Assembly: GCA_951640195.1 (NCBI GenBank)
Contig: OX621164.1
Coordinates: 2,399,098-2,463,097 of the forward strand
Direction of reading: 5' to 3'
Source: Porpolomopsis calyptriformis
Lineage: Eukaryota; Basidiomycota; Agaricomycetes; Agaricales; Hygrophoraceae
DNA length: 64,000 nt
The notes below the pieces were generated by a model. That model was not told the origin of the DNA, searched no databases, and was given only the letters and a program-made list of their open reading frames with translations. Shown in pieces: positions 21,553 to 32,038 of the stretch. The position numbers and the translations under genes were made by a program. Every line of letters starts with the position of its first letter. Within the stretch, counting starts at the first letter, position 1.

Positions 21553-24417
21553 CTACTTGTTAAGCATATCATCAGCCTCGCCTTCAACAGTATCACCTTC
21601 AGCATCAAGATTAAGTAGCTCACACAACTTCAATTCTTCCTTCAGCCCTCGCATACTCAGTTTGTCATATGCTTCAACCCAGTATAATTGTGTGAAGTCA
21701 AAGAGATCCTTGATAGGGATTGATACTGTCTTGGAGATAGGCATAGGTATTGCATTGTCAAATTCAACTGCATGGATGAGTGAGTTGATAACCCCATCCA
21801 TACGTGGCTCTTGATAGGGATCTGTGCAATTGCTAATATTATCTGGCATAGTATTAGTTAGCACTGAGTCATTGCTGTGCAAAGTACCAAATGATCTCTT
21901 GAGCCACTTCTTGATAGCATTTGCCTGTAGGTGTTCCTCTCACAGATATAGTTTGAGTTCTGCAAGAGTAACAAGAGTTTTATTCCTAAGGCAAGTGTGT
22001 AATCTTATTAGGATGGTGCCAAACACACTCCAGAGATGCTCAACAGGGATAGTTTGGGCATATAGACAGAATTTGGCATGCTAATTGAGTGAGTGGCTGT
22101 GGGGGCTAATTAGGATGAGAAATTGCCAACCATACTTTGAGGGGATCAAGTCTTGTACCCTAAAAGTATAATATCAGTAGTTGTAAGAGTGTATAATAGA
22201 TGGGATACTACCTTCTTCTCTGCTGATGCTTGCATACCATTCATAAAGTTGTTGATTGCCTGGAACTCCCTTGTTCCAGCCATATATGCCTTGAACTCCC
22301 CATAAAGCTCAGCTGGGGGTAACTGATTATAAAAGCATACCCACAGGTGATAGAGTAGGTTGTACAATCCAGCTGCTGTGGAGAAAGATGCTGCCTGGAA
22401 TGGGTGAGCCTTGTGAAATGGATTGAGGAGAACTCCAGCGATAGAAACCTCTTGGTCAGTTTTGTGCCATCGCTACTCAATGCTAGACAAGATTGCATCG
22501 CAGGCAGGAAATATCTTCTGGATCAAGAAGGGTAGAGTATCAGATATATAAAAAACCAAATGTAATCAGAACATTATCGACACGACAGTAAGCTGCCTGG
22601 GTTATGTTTGTGGCCCTAGCAAGGGGTTCAAGGTGATTTTTCATCCTATTGCAAGTAATGTAATATTAAATTGCTATAATCCAAATAAAGATGTACCTAG
22701 CAATCCCATGCCAAAATGAACTACTCTTGATAATCGCAATATTCTTCTGGGCCTTCGCCCGATCTCCAAGGATCAATTGCTGCATTGAGAGAGGGAGCTT
22801 TTCATCATTTTCAACAAGTATCTGCAAAGAAAGTTGGATATCAAGGAGACGACAGTATACAAAATAATGGGCAGTCCAGCGGGTAAGAACAGCATGAATA
22901 ACTGCTAAGATTATTAAAGAATTGGTCAACTGGACTTCACATAGAAGTGCAAGGACATAGGTCTTGCTCTGAAGCCAACCAATCAGTTCGCTTGCTTAGT
23001 TTGCATGCTGTAGGAATGATGTGGCACTCTTGAAGAAGTCTCTGACAATGAGATTGATCTATATATTGAGCTTTAATACTGATTTACACAGCACAACAAA
23101 GACTACTGTACCTGATGGGCATAGCAGTCAGGTGTGACAATATGTGGAAACTTCACCTTCACCATCTTGCAGGCTTTAAGTGACTCACCTGAAGCATTAG
23201 ATGTGAATGCAATAACAGTAACACCCCAGTTTCCTTCTAGTTCATCAAGCACTTCAAGTGTGTACTGAAAGAGATTGTCAGCAGTCTTCCTCTCTGCTGA
23301 AGCATCATATACTCAGACTGTATGTGTCTTTCAAGACTGGCCTTTGATTAGTTTTGAAAGGAGTACATAGGTTGGAATAAAATAGACCTGGCCATTACAT
23401 GATACCATGAACGCAATAAAATGGTGGTGAATACCACCCATCCATCCATCACATGAAACTGTGGCCTCGAAACCATGAGCTTGCTCCTTGGCATCCTCCT
23501 TGAAAGCTTTCAGTATTGCAGGAAGCAACTGTTGAGTCAGAACCTTGCGTGATGGACTTTTCACATTTGATATCCAGCATTCGCAGAAAGCTAGCCATTC
23601 TGGGTTGTCAACCCATCAGAGGGAAGCCAGCACTGGCTGTAAGATGAGCAAGAGAGGTCTCAAATAGAGCTTGCTCCCCTTTCGACCACACTACCTCAGT
23701 ATCTACAAAAATTGAGGGACGAGACTGAGATCAGGAGAGATGAGTACATTTTGATGGCTGGGACTAGTTGGTAGCATTTGATGGAGTTGGACTAGGAGCA
23801 TGAGACAATGGTACTGAAAAGCTGGGTGTGGGTAAATGTTGGGTGGAGAATGCATTAGTAGATTGGGCTGATGCAAAACTGAAATCCATAGAGATGGGTT
23901 GTAAGGCAAAAGTAGCTAAAGGCCAGGGTACAGGGTGGGTAGTTACTGCCTTTAGCTGTGTGTAGCTTGGGCTTGCTGCACTGCCCTCGGCAGCTGCTCT
24001 GGCTTAGATACCATATGGCTGAAGCTCACAGTTGTAGAGATAACAGGTGAGAGTTGTTGTGCGTGAAATAAGCCAGCCTCGGGCAGGATCACCCTGGCCT
24101 TGTACCCACACTGTTGTGAGACTTGTCAGAAAACTGGTCATATTTACAGTAGCAGAAACATACCTATACTCTATTATATCTCTTGAATGCACAGACTCCC
24201 AGGTGCCTACAGCAACTATCCCATTATCAGAGGCAATTTCCTTTGCAATTTGCCCCTCAAAACATTGCATACACCATACCTTTGCTTTACTGCTACTATC
24301 TGTAGAGTCCAGGGTCTTGGTTGCATACCCTGGATAGTCATGAAAAAAGGCTGTCCACCAGCCACATTTTGCGGAGGGAGGTATATTGGATAGGTAGTAG
24401 CTAACATAGAATACCAC
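21553..24417 (-). pseudogene. hAT transposase with BED zinc finger
   Basis: The N-terminal exon (24006-24417) has a BED-type finger context: KCGWWTAFFHDYPG, then KVWCMQCFEGQIAKEI and CYLYNCELQPYGI. The last conserved histidine position reads Tyr. The central part (23331-23564) contains CDGWMGGIHHHFIAFMVS, the first catalytic-Asp block of hAT, followed by VTPDCYAHQINL (about 23100). Next come TRWTAHYFVYCRLLDIQ (22840-22890) and, at 21850-22100, the C-terminal dimerisation signature (VEHLWSVFGTILIRLHTCLRNKTLV). Frame breaks and stops between blocks show it is no longer intact. The ORF tail to 21553 is acidic. Confidence 0.82.
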
Positions 24418-24555
24418 TTAAGTACTCAAGCTAAGCTTCCAACAACCCTTTGCCCAGGCTAATGATCAACTGTGCAACCTGGGTGAAGCATGTAAGGCTT
24501 CTGCTTGGTTAAATAAACGTGTTGTATACATACTTGTGTAAACTTGCATAACTTA

Positions 24556-25270
24556 GCCTTGTTGTATTGTCCTTGTGACCAGCAAGCACCTGCAAGGTTG
24601 TGAACTGACGTAAATGTGGATGGGTGGTCAGCACCTAGATGGCATCGCAGCCAACTAATGCCTGCGCAGAGAGGGTCTCAGCCTCGTCATATAGTCCTTG
24701 TGAGTAGTAAACACCTGTGAGGTTGCAAACCAACGTAAGGGTGGATGGGCGGCTAGCACCCAGATGGCCTCAGAGCTAGCCAATGCCCACTTATGAAGGG
24801 CTTCAGCCTGGTCATATCATCTTTGTAAGTGGTAAATGCCTGTGAGGTTGCAAACTGATGTAAGAGTGAATGGGCAGTCAGCACCCAGCCCACTTATGGA
24901 GGGCTTCATCCTTGTTGTATCATCCTTGTGAGCGGTAAACAGCTGTGAGGTTGCAAACTGATATAAGGGTGGATGGGTGGTCAGCACCCAGATGGTCTCA
25001 GAGCCAGCCAATGCCCACTTGTAGAGGGCTTTGGCCTCATCGTATAGTCCTTGTGAGTGGTAAATGCCTGCGAGGTTGCAAACCGATGTAAGGGTGGATG
25101 GGTGGTTAGCACCCAGATGGTCTCAGAGCCAGCCAATGCCCACTTGTAGAGGGCTTCGGCCTCATCGTATCAGCCCTGTGAGTAGTAAACAACTGTGAGG
25201 CTGTTCACTGATGTAAGTGTGAATGGGTGGCCAGTGCTCACCTAGTCTTTGTAGCTAGCAAACGCTGCTC
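24556..25270 (-). repeat. TPR-derived tandem array of 125-bp units
   Basis: About six units start at 24556, 24681, 24806, about 24909, 25034 and 25159. The regular spacing is 125 bp, with one shortened unit. On the minus strand each encodes parts of a kinesin-light-chain-type TPR (NHPSTLTSVCNLAGIYHSQG, then LYDEAKALYKWALAGSE). The TPR repeat is 42 codons (126 bp), so at 125 bp the frame slips one base every unit and no long ORF survives. The array lies inside the hAT ends. Confidence 0.8.
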
Positions 25271-25414
25271 ATCTGCCTCACATCCAGTGGGTGGTAGGGA
25301 GACCCCGAAACCATACCAAAGTCATGAACATTTGACTATTAGCAACTGTTGGTAACTTTCTCATGTTTTACAGTTGGTGACTATAACTCTCAGTCAATAA
25401 CTGGCACAACACTG

Positions 25415-25480
25415 GCCTATTTGGCAGTGATGCCTTCCTTCATATAGGAAAGGGTGACCAGCTATTCAGAAGGCCTGCCT
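25415..25480 (-). pseudogene. E5 gag fragment right of the hAT
   Basis: The minus strand reads LVTLSYMKEGITAK, matching LVTLSYMKEGTATVWAQ in the gag at 40.38 kb. It shows that the hAT split one gag gene. Confidence 0.7.
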
Positions 25481-26040
25481 TGCCTGTGGTGAAACAAAGA
25501 CAAGGCAGTGGCTAAAGGCACAGGTGTGTACTAGCACTAGAAAGTAACCTACATAGACTACAGTAAATGGCAATGTTTTTTTTAATAGTTTAATGCAAGG
25601 TTTTGGAAGGTGTACAACTTTTACACTTGCCTGGAATGTAAAAGATAGACAGCACATTGGCTGTTCAATCTTTACACCTCAGACACTTAAATTTAAGAAA
25701 TACTATGCACAGGCTATGTGTAGCTATGTAACATAGTTAGTCTAAATTTAAGCAGATTTAGTCAAATTTACAGTCACCTGAGAGTGACCTCTAAATCTCC
25801 ATACTAACACCACCACCCTCAACCTTATCACATTGGCTCAACATTTTGACAACCCTCCCCATTTCTATTCCTTGGTCCCACACCCTTAGTAAGTCTTTAC
25901 TACAATATTTAGCTACTAACTAATAAATGATATAGATTGTCCATTGCATTGTGCATGGGTATACCATGGGTTGGATATTCCAGCACCCCCCCACCTCATC
26001 ACATCGGTCACAACTGGGCTTGAAAGCCCAGTCTTTGATG
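25481..26040. other. AT-rich spacer
   Basis: No gene recognised. It contains a run of T, TTAAATTTAAG-type inverted stretches near 25690-25760 and, at about 26013-26030, the palindromic motif CTGGGCTTTCAAGCCCAG that recurs twice to the right. Confidence 0.45.
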
Positions 26041-26174
26041 TTTAACTACCACCACCACCACCATCGGATAGACCACCAACCACCGACAAAAAGCCAAGAC
26101 CAGGCTTTCGAGCCTGTTCTTTAGCCTCAACCACCACAGCCACCCTCCTACCTACACCCACAACAACAACAATG

Positions 26175-26210
<36 letters not shown>

Positions 26211-26506
26211 ATGATGACAATGATAATGATGATGACAACAACAACCACTACCACCCCACCACCTTTACACCTACACCACACCCACCACCGCTGCCTTCCT
26301 GCCTATACCCACCACCACCATCTCCCACCTACATCTACTGCCCCCGTCTCCCACCTACCCCTACCACCTCTGTCTCCCACATACCACCACCACCTCTGTC
26401 TCCCACATACCGCCACCACTACTATCTCCTACCTACCCCTACTACCTCCATCTCCTACATACTGCCACCACTACCACCTCCTACCTACCCCTGCCACCAC
26501 CGTCTC
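26041..26506. repeat. Microsatellite block: CCA, CAA and CCACCT runs
   Basis: CCA/CCACCA repeats are at 26046-26064, an uninterrupted CAA run with ATG interruptions at 26160-26250, and CCACCTCTGTCTCCCACATA-like units repeat at 26330-26505. Open frames through this block are compositional and should not be read as genes. Confidence 0.85.
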
Positions 26507-27090
26507 CAGTATTGCGAGGGCTATGGTTGAGGCTGCCAAGAGCAACTACATACTTATCCCGGGGAAGAGCATCATCATCGAGCCCACCTCTGGAAACACA
26601 GGCATCAGCCTTGCCATAGCATGCACAATCAAGGTAGTCTATCCATCTCCCCCATCTAGTACATGGGCTGAATACTGCAGACATAAGTGATACTCAGTCA
26701 TCATAACCATGCCCGACAAGATCTCTCTCATACGTTCACTCACACCTTTCATGCATCTCACTCTCCAGGAGAAGAAAGTGTCCCTGTGTGCACTCGGTGC
26801 CCACATCATCCCTGCCCCCACTGAGGCTGCCTGGGACTCTCCCCACAGCCACCTAGGTAACCCGATCTTGCTATCTCCCATCCCCCTTCTGACCACAACA
26901 GGTGTCACCAAAAGACTCACAGAGAGTATCCCCCATACCGTTATCCTTGATTAGTACTGCAATGTGCCCCAATCTCATCCTCTCAATCACCACCAGCTGC
27001 TGACACCCTCTCACAGGTGAATAATCCTTGTGCCTATGAATACACCACTGGCCCAGAGATCATTGACGCCATCACCTCCACACCCTCCAT
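26507..27090 (+). pseudogene. Fragment of a cystathionine beta-synthase-like gene
   Basis: Pyridoxal-phosphate enzyme of the cysteine synthase/CBS fold. The first exon encodes ARAMVEAAKS..IEPTSGNTGISLAIA, which includes the phosphate-binding loop SGNTG. It is followed by YSVIITMPDK, ALGAHIIPAPTEAAWDSPHSHLG, IPHTVILD and NNPCAYEYTTGPEIIDAI. Each block is separated by a short intron-like gap (for example 26632-26680 and 26855-26901). The AAWDSP.SHIG block favours fungal CBS over bacterial-type cysteine synthase. The copy is damaged: TGA near 26687 (KGYS position), TAG near 26953 (LDQY position), and both the N- and C-terminal parts are missing. Introns are kept, so it came from genomic DNA rather than mRNA. 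Confidence 0.75.
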
Positions 27091-27329
27091 GCCTTCCTTC
27101 CCCCCCCTACCACCACAGCCTTTCCCCCCACTACGACCCATACAACCACTGTGACCACCTTCCCACAATGCACAGTCCTTCAATGAAAAGCCAAGACCAG
27201 GCTTTCAAGCCCACTGAACATTTGTTATATACAACAATATGGTACTCCAATCCACTGCTCACACCTGCCCCCTGTCTCCGATATTGTTAACCACAGCTTC
27301 GAATTCCCCAACAGTGGGATCTTCATAAG
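27091..27329. other. Low-complexity spacer
   Basis: CCACC-rich sequence followed by a short AT-rich stretch. It contains a third copy of the CAGGCTTTCAAGCC motif at about 27199. No gene seen. Confidence 0.5.
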
Positions 27330-27334
27330 GGTAA

Positions 27335-27757
27335 TGTTATAAACCAGTTGTTCGGAATGCGTTTTACTTCGGGTGTTCTGTCCCAAGAGATATAGGGTAT
27401 GGTTCCAAGTCCTTGTTATGAGTAACTAACGAGGAATCAGACTTAAGGTCTGATATGTACAAGAGGTACTCTTTATATACTGACTACTTATCTGCGTGAG
27501 TCAGTGCAATATAACATGTGTAAGAGATAAGGGATGAGTCATTGTGGCCGATGACAAATCATAAGGGGTTGAAACATAACGGAAGTGAAAAGTATCCACA
27601 TATGGATAGAGTAATGGGGAATCCCTGGGGAATCCTGGAGAAAGGCAATGGGGAATCCCAACAAAAGAATGTGGGGAATCCCGAGATAAGATACAGGTTT
27701 GCATACGATAAGATAAAGGAAAAGAAGAAAAATTACAACTGAATTACAACCATGACA
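27335..27757 (-). repeat. Solo LTR, family 1
   Basis: A 423-bp sequence of the same family as the E1 LTR. On the plus strand it starts TGTTATAAACC and ends CATGACA. Perfect 5-bp duplications GGTAA flank it (27330-27334, 27758-27762). No internal element sequence adjoins it, so it is a solo LTR left by LTR-LTR recombination. TATATAAAG and TGACTCA are conserved on the minus strand. Confidence 0.92.
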
Positions 27758-27762
27758 GGTAA

Positions 27763-28590
27763 CCCATTTTATCCTCCTTGTCAAATGCGCAAAGTGCTTT
27801 CAGCTCCCCCATGGCCCATTGCATCGTTGCATTGAGGCGCTGTATTTTTGGGGTGAACATTGTCTCTACAGTAAGGCCTGAAGCCTCCTCCATTGCAGCA
27901 CCAATGATTTTGAGGGTGATGGGGTTAAAGGCGAAATCACTTTTCTGTAGATCTTGCCCATCCTTTCCGATCTCACTCTGGTTTAGAATGTTTGGATCTT
28001 GGGCACTGATTTTTGAAAGCCAGAGCTCAAGGAGGCTAGACTCCACAGGGCATTCACAATGCAAATACCCTTCTCCAATGCCTTAGAGGGAACCCCCTTT
28101 TGTTAACTTTGATTTTGCTTGACCACCTTCACTACAGGTGATACATTTGCACCTGTGATCCTATTTGTTATATAATCAATTTGTAATGTCTGAAATAAAA
28201 CTGGATTCAATTTACCTGATTCTCCAGAACTGCAGCTACAACCAAGGGACCAGCCTCAATAGTCCCTTGCCATGATGCCAGGTCTTTCTTGGCTACTAGG
28301 GAGATCCTATGTGTCAACTTGGTCAATGTGCCTTTTGAATAATCATATATCATGGATTCTCCATCTATAAAAATTCTTAAGTACCTAAGAGTGAACATTC
28401 CTGAGGGTACATTACCTTGATTCCTCTCCAGCCTAGGTAATCCCCTATCCTCAGAAGCTAGAGTGACCATAGCAGCCTCTTCCATAGTCTCCTGATCAAC
28501 TTGTATTGAAGGAGCAGCTTCTTCCCCATCCTTGGGGTCAGTAATAGCACCTAGATAGACAGTTAAGACAAGGTGTAAGAGTTTCACAGT
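27763..28590 (-). CDS. Hypothetical protein, truncated at its 3' end
   Basis: Not recognised. Two minus-strand exons: 28207..28587, with an acidic N-terminal part (DPKDGEEAAPSIQVDQETMEEAAMVTLASEDRG) and a hydrophobic/basic part (MFTLRYLRIFIDGESMIYDYSKGTLTKL); and a second block at 27763-28064 (LELWLSKISAQDPNILNQSEIGKDG, FTPKIQRLNATMQWAMGELKALC). An intron of roughly 140-200 nt would lie between. The solo LTR at 27335-27757 cuts into the 3' side. The palindrome array at 28590 begins directly upstream of the gene, so its promoter, if any, would be there. Confidence 0.4.
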
Positions 28591-29150
28591 AGAGAACTGT
28601 CAAGTATTAACACTTCACTTCAGCTTAACTATATAGATTTTACAGTTGAGGGGTGTTAAGTATTGACACTTCCTTAACTGTAAAATCTATACAGTTAAAG
28701 GGCTGTGAAACATTGACACTTCCCTTCAACTGTAAAACCTATACAGTTGGGTGCCATGTTAATATTTAACACTTCATGTTAACTGTAAAATCCATACAGT
28801 TGAGCTGAGGTGTCAGTTTTTAACACTTCACATCATCTGTAAAATCCATACAGTTAAGCTAAAATGTCAATATTTGACACATCACACCAACTGTATAGGT
28901 TTTACAGTTGAAGGAAGTGTAAAATATTGACATTTCAGTGAACTGTATCAATTTTACAGTTGATGTGAAGTGTCAAATATTAACACACAACCCAACTGTA
29001 TAGATTTTACAGTTGAGAAGCTGTTAAAAGCTGACGCCTCAGCTCAACTGTGTGGATTTTACAGTTGAGGAGGTGTCAAAGACTGACACTTCAGCTCAAC
29101 TGTAAAATCTACACAGTTGAGGGGTGTTAAAAAATGACACTAGACTCACT
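28588..29150. repeat. Tandem array of alternating palindromes, 52-54 bp period
   Basis: Ten units start near 28627, 28676, 28728, 28781, 28835, 28889, 28941, 28994, 29046 and 29098. Each contains a 21-bp dyad (arms AACTGTA and TACAGTT around a 7-base core such as AAATCTA), followed by a second dyad of the type GTGTCAAATATTAACAC. The first dyad occurs in both orientations, in the order R F F F F R R R R F. Both motifs of every unit can fold, so a transcript would form a chain of about twenty hairpins. A degenerate eleventh copy is near 29198. No coding frame explains it. Confidence 0.9.
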
Positions 29151-29660
29151 CTCAGCAGTAAGCTGGGCAAGCTGGCCTAATAGTTTTTTCTTGTAAGCTG
29201 TAAAATCCCAACTGTTGAGTTGTGAGATGCATTGGTTAGAACTGAGCTCACCTGGGCCTCTGAGCCTCTGCCTTGTTGGCTTGTTGGCCTTGCTGTATTT
29301 TGCAAGTGCTACCCTGACTTGCTGAATTTAGTCATCAGTCTGAGTTTGGACATTGGTTTGGTCATTGGTCATTTCATAGTCAATGTCCATGTGGGCATCA
29401 CAGTTAGCCATTGTCAAGTATTGAAACAGTGGATGGATGGATGGATGGATGGATAGTACAAGTCTGGGTATGGGTACCTTAACAATTTGCAAGCGAGGTG
29501 GGCCCACCTCATTTGATGCTGCATCACTCAGTTGAACTCATTGGATCTTACAGTTCACACAGTTTCACACTCAGTTCAAGCGCGAACCTGTTAAATTTGA
29601 CAGTCTGCATTGCTGAGGATGTGACTAAATTTGCAACACTAAGTATGTCTAGCTTGGCTT
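29151..29660. other. Spacer with GGAT microsatellite
   Basis: No gene recognised. A six-fold GGAT run is at 29431-29454. TTGGTCATTGGTCATTTCA and CACACAGTTTCACACTCAGTT direct repeats lie on either side. Confidence 0.5.
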
Positions 29661-29667
29661 TGCCTCA

Positions 29668-32038
29668 CTATCCATACATCTTCCCCCACTGATTTAAAAT
29701 CTGGAGGTAACTCCTCCCCCCCTCTGAAAATTTTTCATTAGGTAGAGGAGGATCATACTGATCGCCTGATGCATCTGCATCTTGATCTTGATCTGAGCCA
29801 CCATTATCAGTGGCCCACCCAGCTGCTGAGTTATTGTTAGCTTCACCATCATTGGTGTATTCATCGTTCAATACTTCATCATTGAATGCACCAGCATTTT
29901 CATTGCCTGGCTCTATTTTTGCAATGAAATAGGTACCTATGGTACTATACAATAGTGCTAAAAAGGTGTCATTACTGTCACCTTCTGACTCTACCTCACG
30001 ATTGTCAGATGAGTTTTCCTTGTCTCCAACATCCTCACAGGATATTGCACACAGCCAAACTGTGTCCACAGATTCATGTATCTCAGGATCCAATATGGTT
30101 CCTGCACACAGCCTTAATTCCTTGTCTGCAGTACTGACTTGTACTGCTGGCTCATCATCATTATCACTGATCACAGCGCCAATGATGTTGGGAGGCCACC
30201 TGGCCTTGTATCCATATTTGCACAGCTTGCGCAAATTACCAGTATTCAGCCAATGGGTGAGCTGGTAATATAGTTTCAAGTCGGACTCATCAGTCCACTT
30301 GATCTTGCCCTCACGTCGGGCCTTCCTAACCATGGCGACTACCCAGTCACCATCTTTCTTTGGCAGGGAGTTTTGACAACAATACACCTCCCTCCAATTC
30401 TTTTTACGAGACTTTTTTGTCTCATCTTTAGAGCTGGAATGCTCTGTTTTATGTTTACGAGATGACCTGCATCTCTTACTTTTGTGGTGATGAACGCACA
30501 CACGTTCTTCCCCTTCCTGCAATTTTGCTGGTTTTCTTGACTTATCGTGAGTTCGCACTGCTGTGCGCTGCTCACGATCCTTGTTGGGTGCTTTATGCCT
30601 CCCATCAATGTCTTGATGACTGCGCGACTTCGCACAGTGCTCAGGTTTGTTGGGTGCTTCAGCCCCCAACTTGGAATCAGGCCCATACAGCCTCTTGACT
30701 GTCAAATGAATGTGCGCGCATGCCCATTCATATCCTCTGGACGAACGGTGGGGGGGGGACATACGTGAATGGATGCACTTATCCATTCCGTCATCTTCCA
30801 TCCCTATTGCCACTAATAAGCGGCGTCGGGCGCTTGGCCAAGCCATACCGTCAGTTATTTTGTCTAGCCGACGTTTCCAAGCATTCATATCCTCCCCTCC
30901 TGGCGATAGACGTTGACACGCCTCTCGCGTCCGTGCCATCGTTGGTCCAGTATGGAGCTTCCTTGGCTCCTGAGGAACTCGCGCACTCGTGCGCCGTTCA
31001 TTTTCATCGTTGGATGCGGCATGCACCCTATCGACGTCTCGATGACTGCGCGGAATCGCGCTGTACTCGTGGACGCTGGGTGCATGTGCTCCCAGCGGAT
31101 ATGATTTTTGAACGGGCGGGCGTGCCCGTTCACGTCCAATAGACGGACGTCGGTGGTGGGAGGTAGATGGACGGACGTACTCACCGTGTCCGTTTACTTC
31201 CCCATCTACTTCCCTCTTCCCATCTGCGCCAAGAGGCGGCGCCGTTCGGTCGGCCAGTCACTGACTGGTCTCGGAGGTAACACCTCCCTCCATCCCTGAC
31301 GTCTACGACGTCCTCCGTCGTCGTCGCTGTCGCTGTCGGAGCCACTGGGCTGGTCGCGATGTCGCCGACGTCGTTGGTGGTCGTGGTGGTGGTCGCGAGA
31401 GCCGTCGGGCTCGTCGTCGTGGCACTTCTCGTGCCCCCAATCGAGATCGCGACCGTCGTTGGACGGTCGTACATACGATACCTCGGGCGGTACATCCCGT
31501 CCGAGTCGTACTCCACGTCGTGTGGAGACGTAGACCGCCGTGGGCGGTGACGTGGCACGTCGGGTGCCTCGCGCTGGCCTCGGTGGGCCTCCGGTCTGTC
31601 GTCTGCGGCCTCGCGCGGACGTCGTGGAGCAGCGGAACGCTGCGAGACGTAAGTGGGAGGGACGGGGGAAGTAGGCGACGTACGGTGCGGGGACGTATAT
31701 CGTCGACGACGATACGTCCCTCCTACTTCTCTGCTACTTCTCCCGACTTCCCTCTCGTATTCCGCGAGTTTGCGGTGTCGGAATGAGGAGCCCTGGGGCT
31801 CGTGGACATGAACGCTCGCGATCTGCGAGCGCAACGGTGGTGGGCGTCGTTGATGACGTGGCACTCGTTGTGCCTCGTCGACGCCGATTCCGCCCTTGCC
31901 AGTTGGCATAGGGCCTCCTACAGGTGACCTACGGTCACCTCCGTCGTTGTTGCGGTGGTCTGGCACGTCGTCGTGCCCGCGCGAGGGGGATGGGGTGATG
32001 GTGTTGGTGGTGGCTGTGCTGGATGTAAACGACGTCAT
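29668..32038 (-). CDS. Intact two-exon gene of unknown function, about 743 aa
   Basis: Two long minus-strand frames join through a canonical intron (GTGAGT at 31184 down to AG at 31046, 139 nt) with the frame preserved. Exon 1 is 31185-32038 (ATG at 32038, MTSFTSSTATTN) and exon 2 is 29668-31045. The total is 744 codons including the stop. The N-terminal half is disordered, rich in Arg, Pro and Ser (PRRPREAADDRPEAHRGQRE). The middle is basic (SKRCRSSRKHKTEHSSSKD, a possible nuclear signal). A compact conserved-looking block follows (WREVYCCQNSLPKKDGDWVV..KIKWTDESDLKLYYQLTHWLNTGNLRKL). The C-terminus is acidic. I recognise no domain. It is divergent to the Tnp2 transposase, with 473 bp between the starts, so it may be an accessory gene of that transposon or an independent gene. 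Confidence 0.65.
30575..31175. repeat. Diverged tandem duplication inside the unknown gene
   Basis: The stretch near 30575-30770 (GTTGGGTGCTTTATGCCTCC..GATGACTGCGCGACTTCGCAC) is repeated near 30990-31175 (GTTGGATGCGGCATGCACCC..GATGACTGCGCGGAATCGCGC). The spacing is about 410 bp. The right copy is richer in CpG. The right copy falls mostly in the intron and exon edges, so it may reflect an ancestral exon duplication. Confidence 0.6.

Larger units (their letters stand above)
21398..25414 (-). mobile_element. hAT DNA transposon, 4.0 kb, with both ends
   Basis: The left end starts CAGCATTGTGCCAGTT and the right end, read inward, starts CAGTGTTGTGCCAGTT. These are imperfect terminal inverted repeats of the CAG type. 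The flanks are GTCTATTT (21390-21397) and GCCTATTT (25415-25422), an 8-bp target duplication with one mismatch, as expected for hAT. A second inverted pair (GACTTTGGCATGGTTT inside the left end, GACTTTGGTATGGTTT inside the right) lies about 80-110 bp in. The element sits in the gag of E5, whose sequence continues on both sides. It carries a transposase pseudogene and a TPR-derived tandem array. Confidence 0.88.

Noticed and set aside
26172..26690. 172-codon Thr/His/Pro-rich protein
   Set aside because: Mostly translated CAA and CCACCT microsatellite. Only its end overlaps the real CBS-like fragment.
28588..29150. CRISPR-like array
   Set aside because: This is a eukaryotic genome. The spacers are themselves conserved palindromes, the repeats flip orientation, and there are no cas genes.
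31520..31786. Plus-strand frames in the CpG-rich island
   Set aside because: Shadows of the Arg/Pro-rich exon on the minus strand. GC-rich sequence keeps all frames open.
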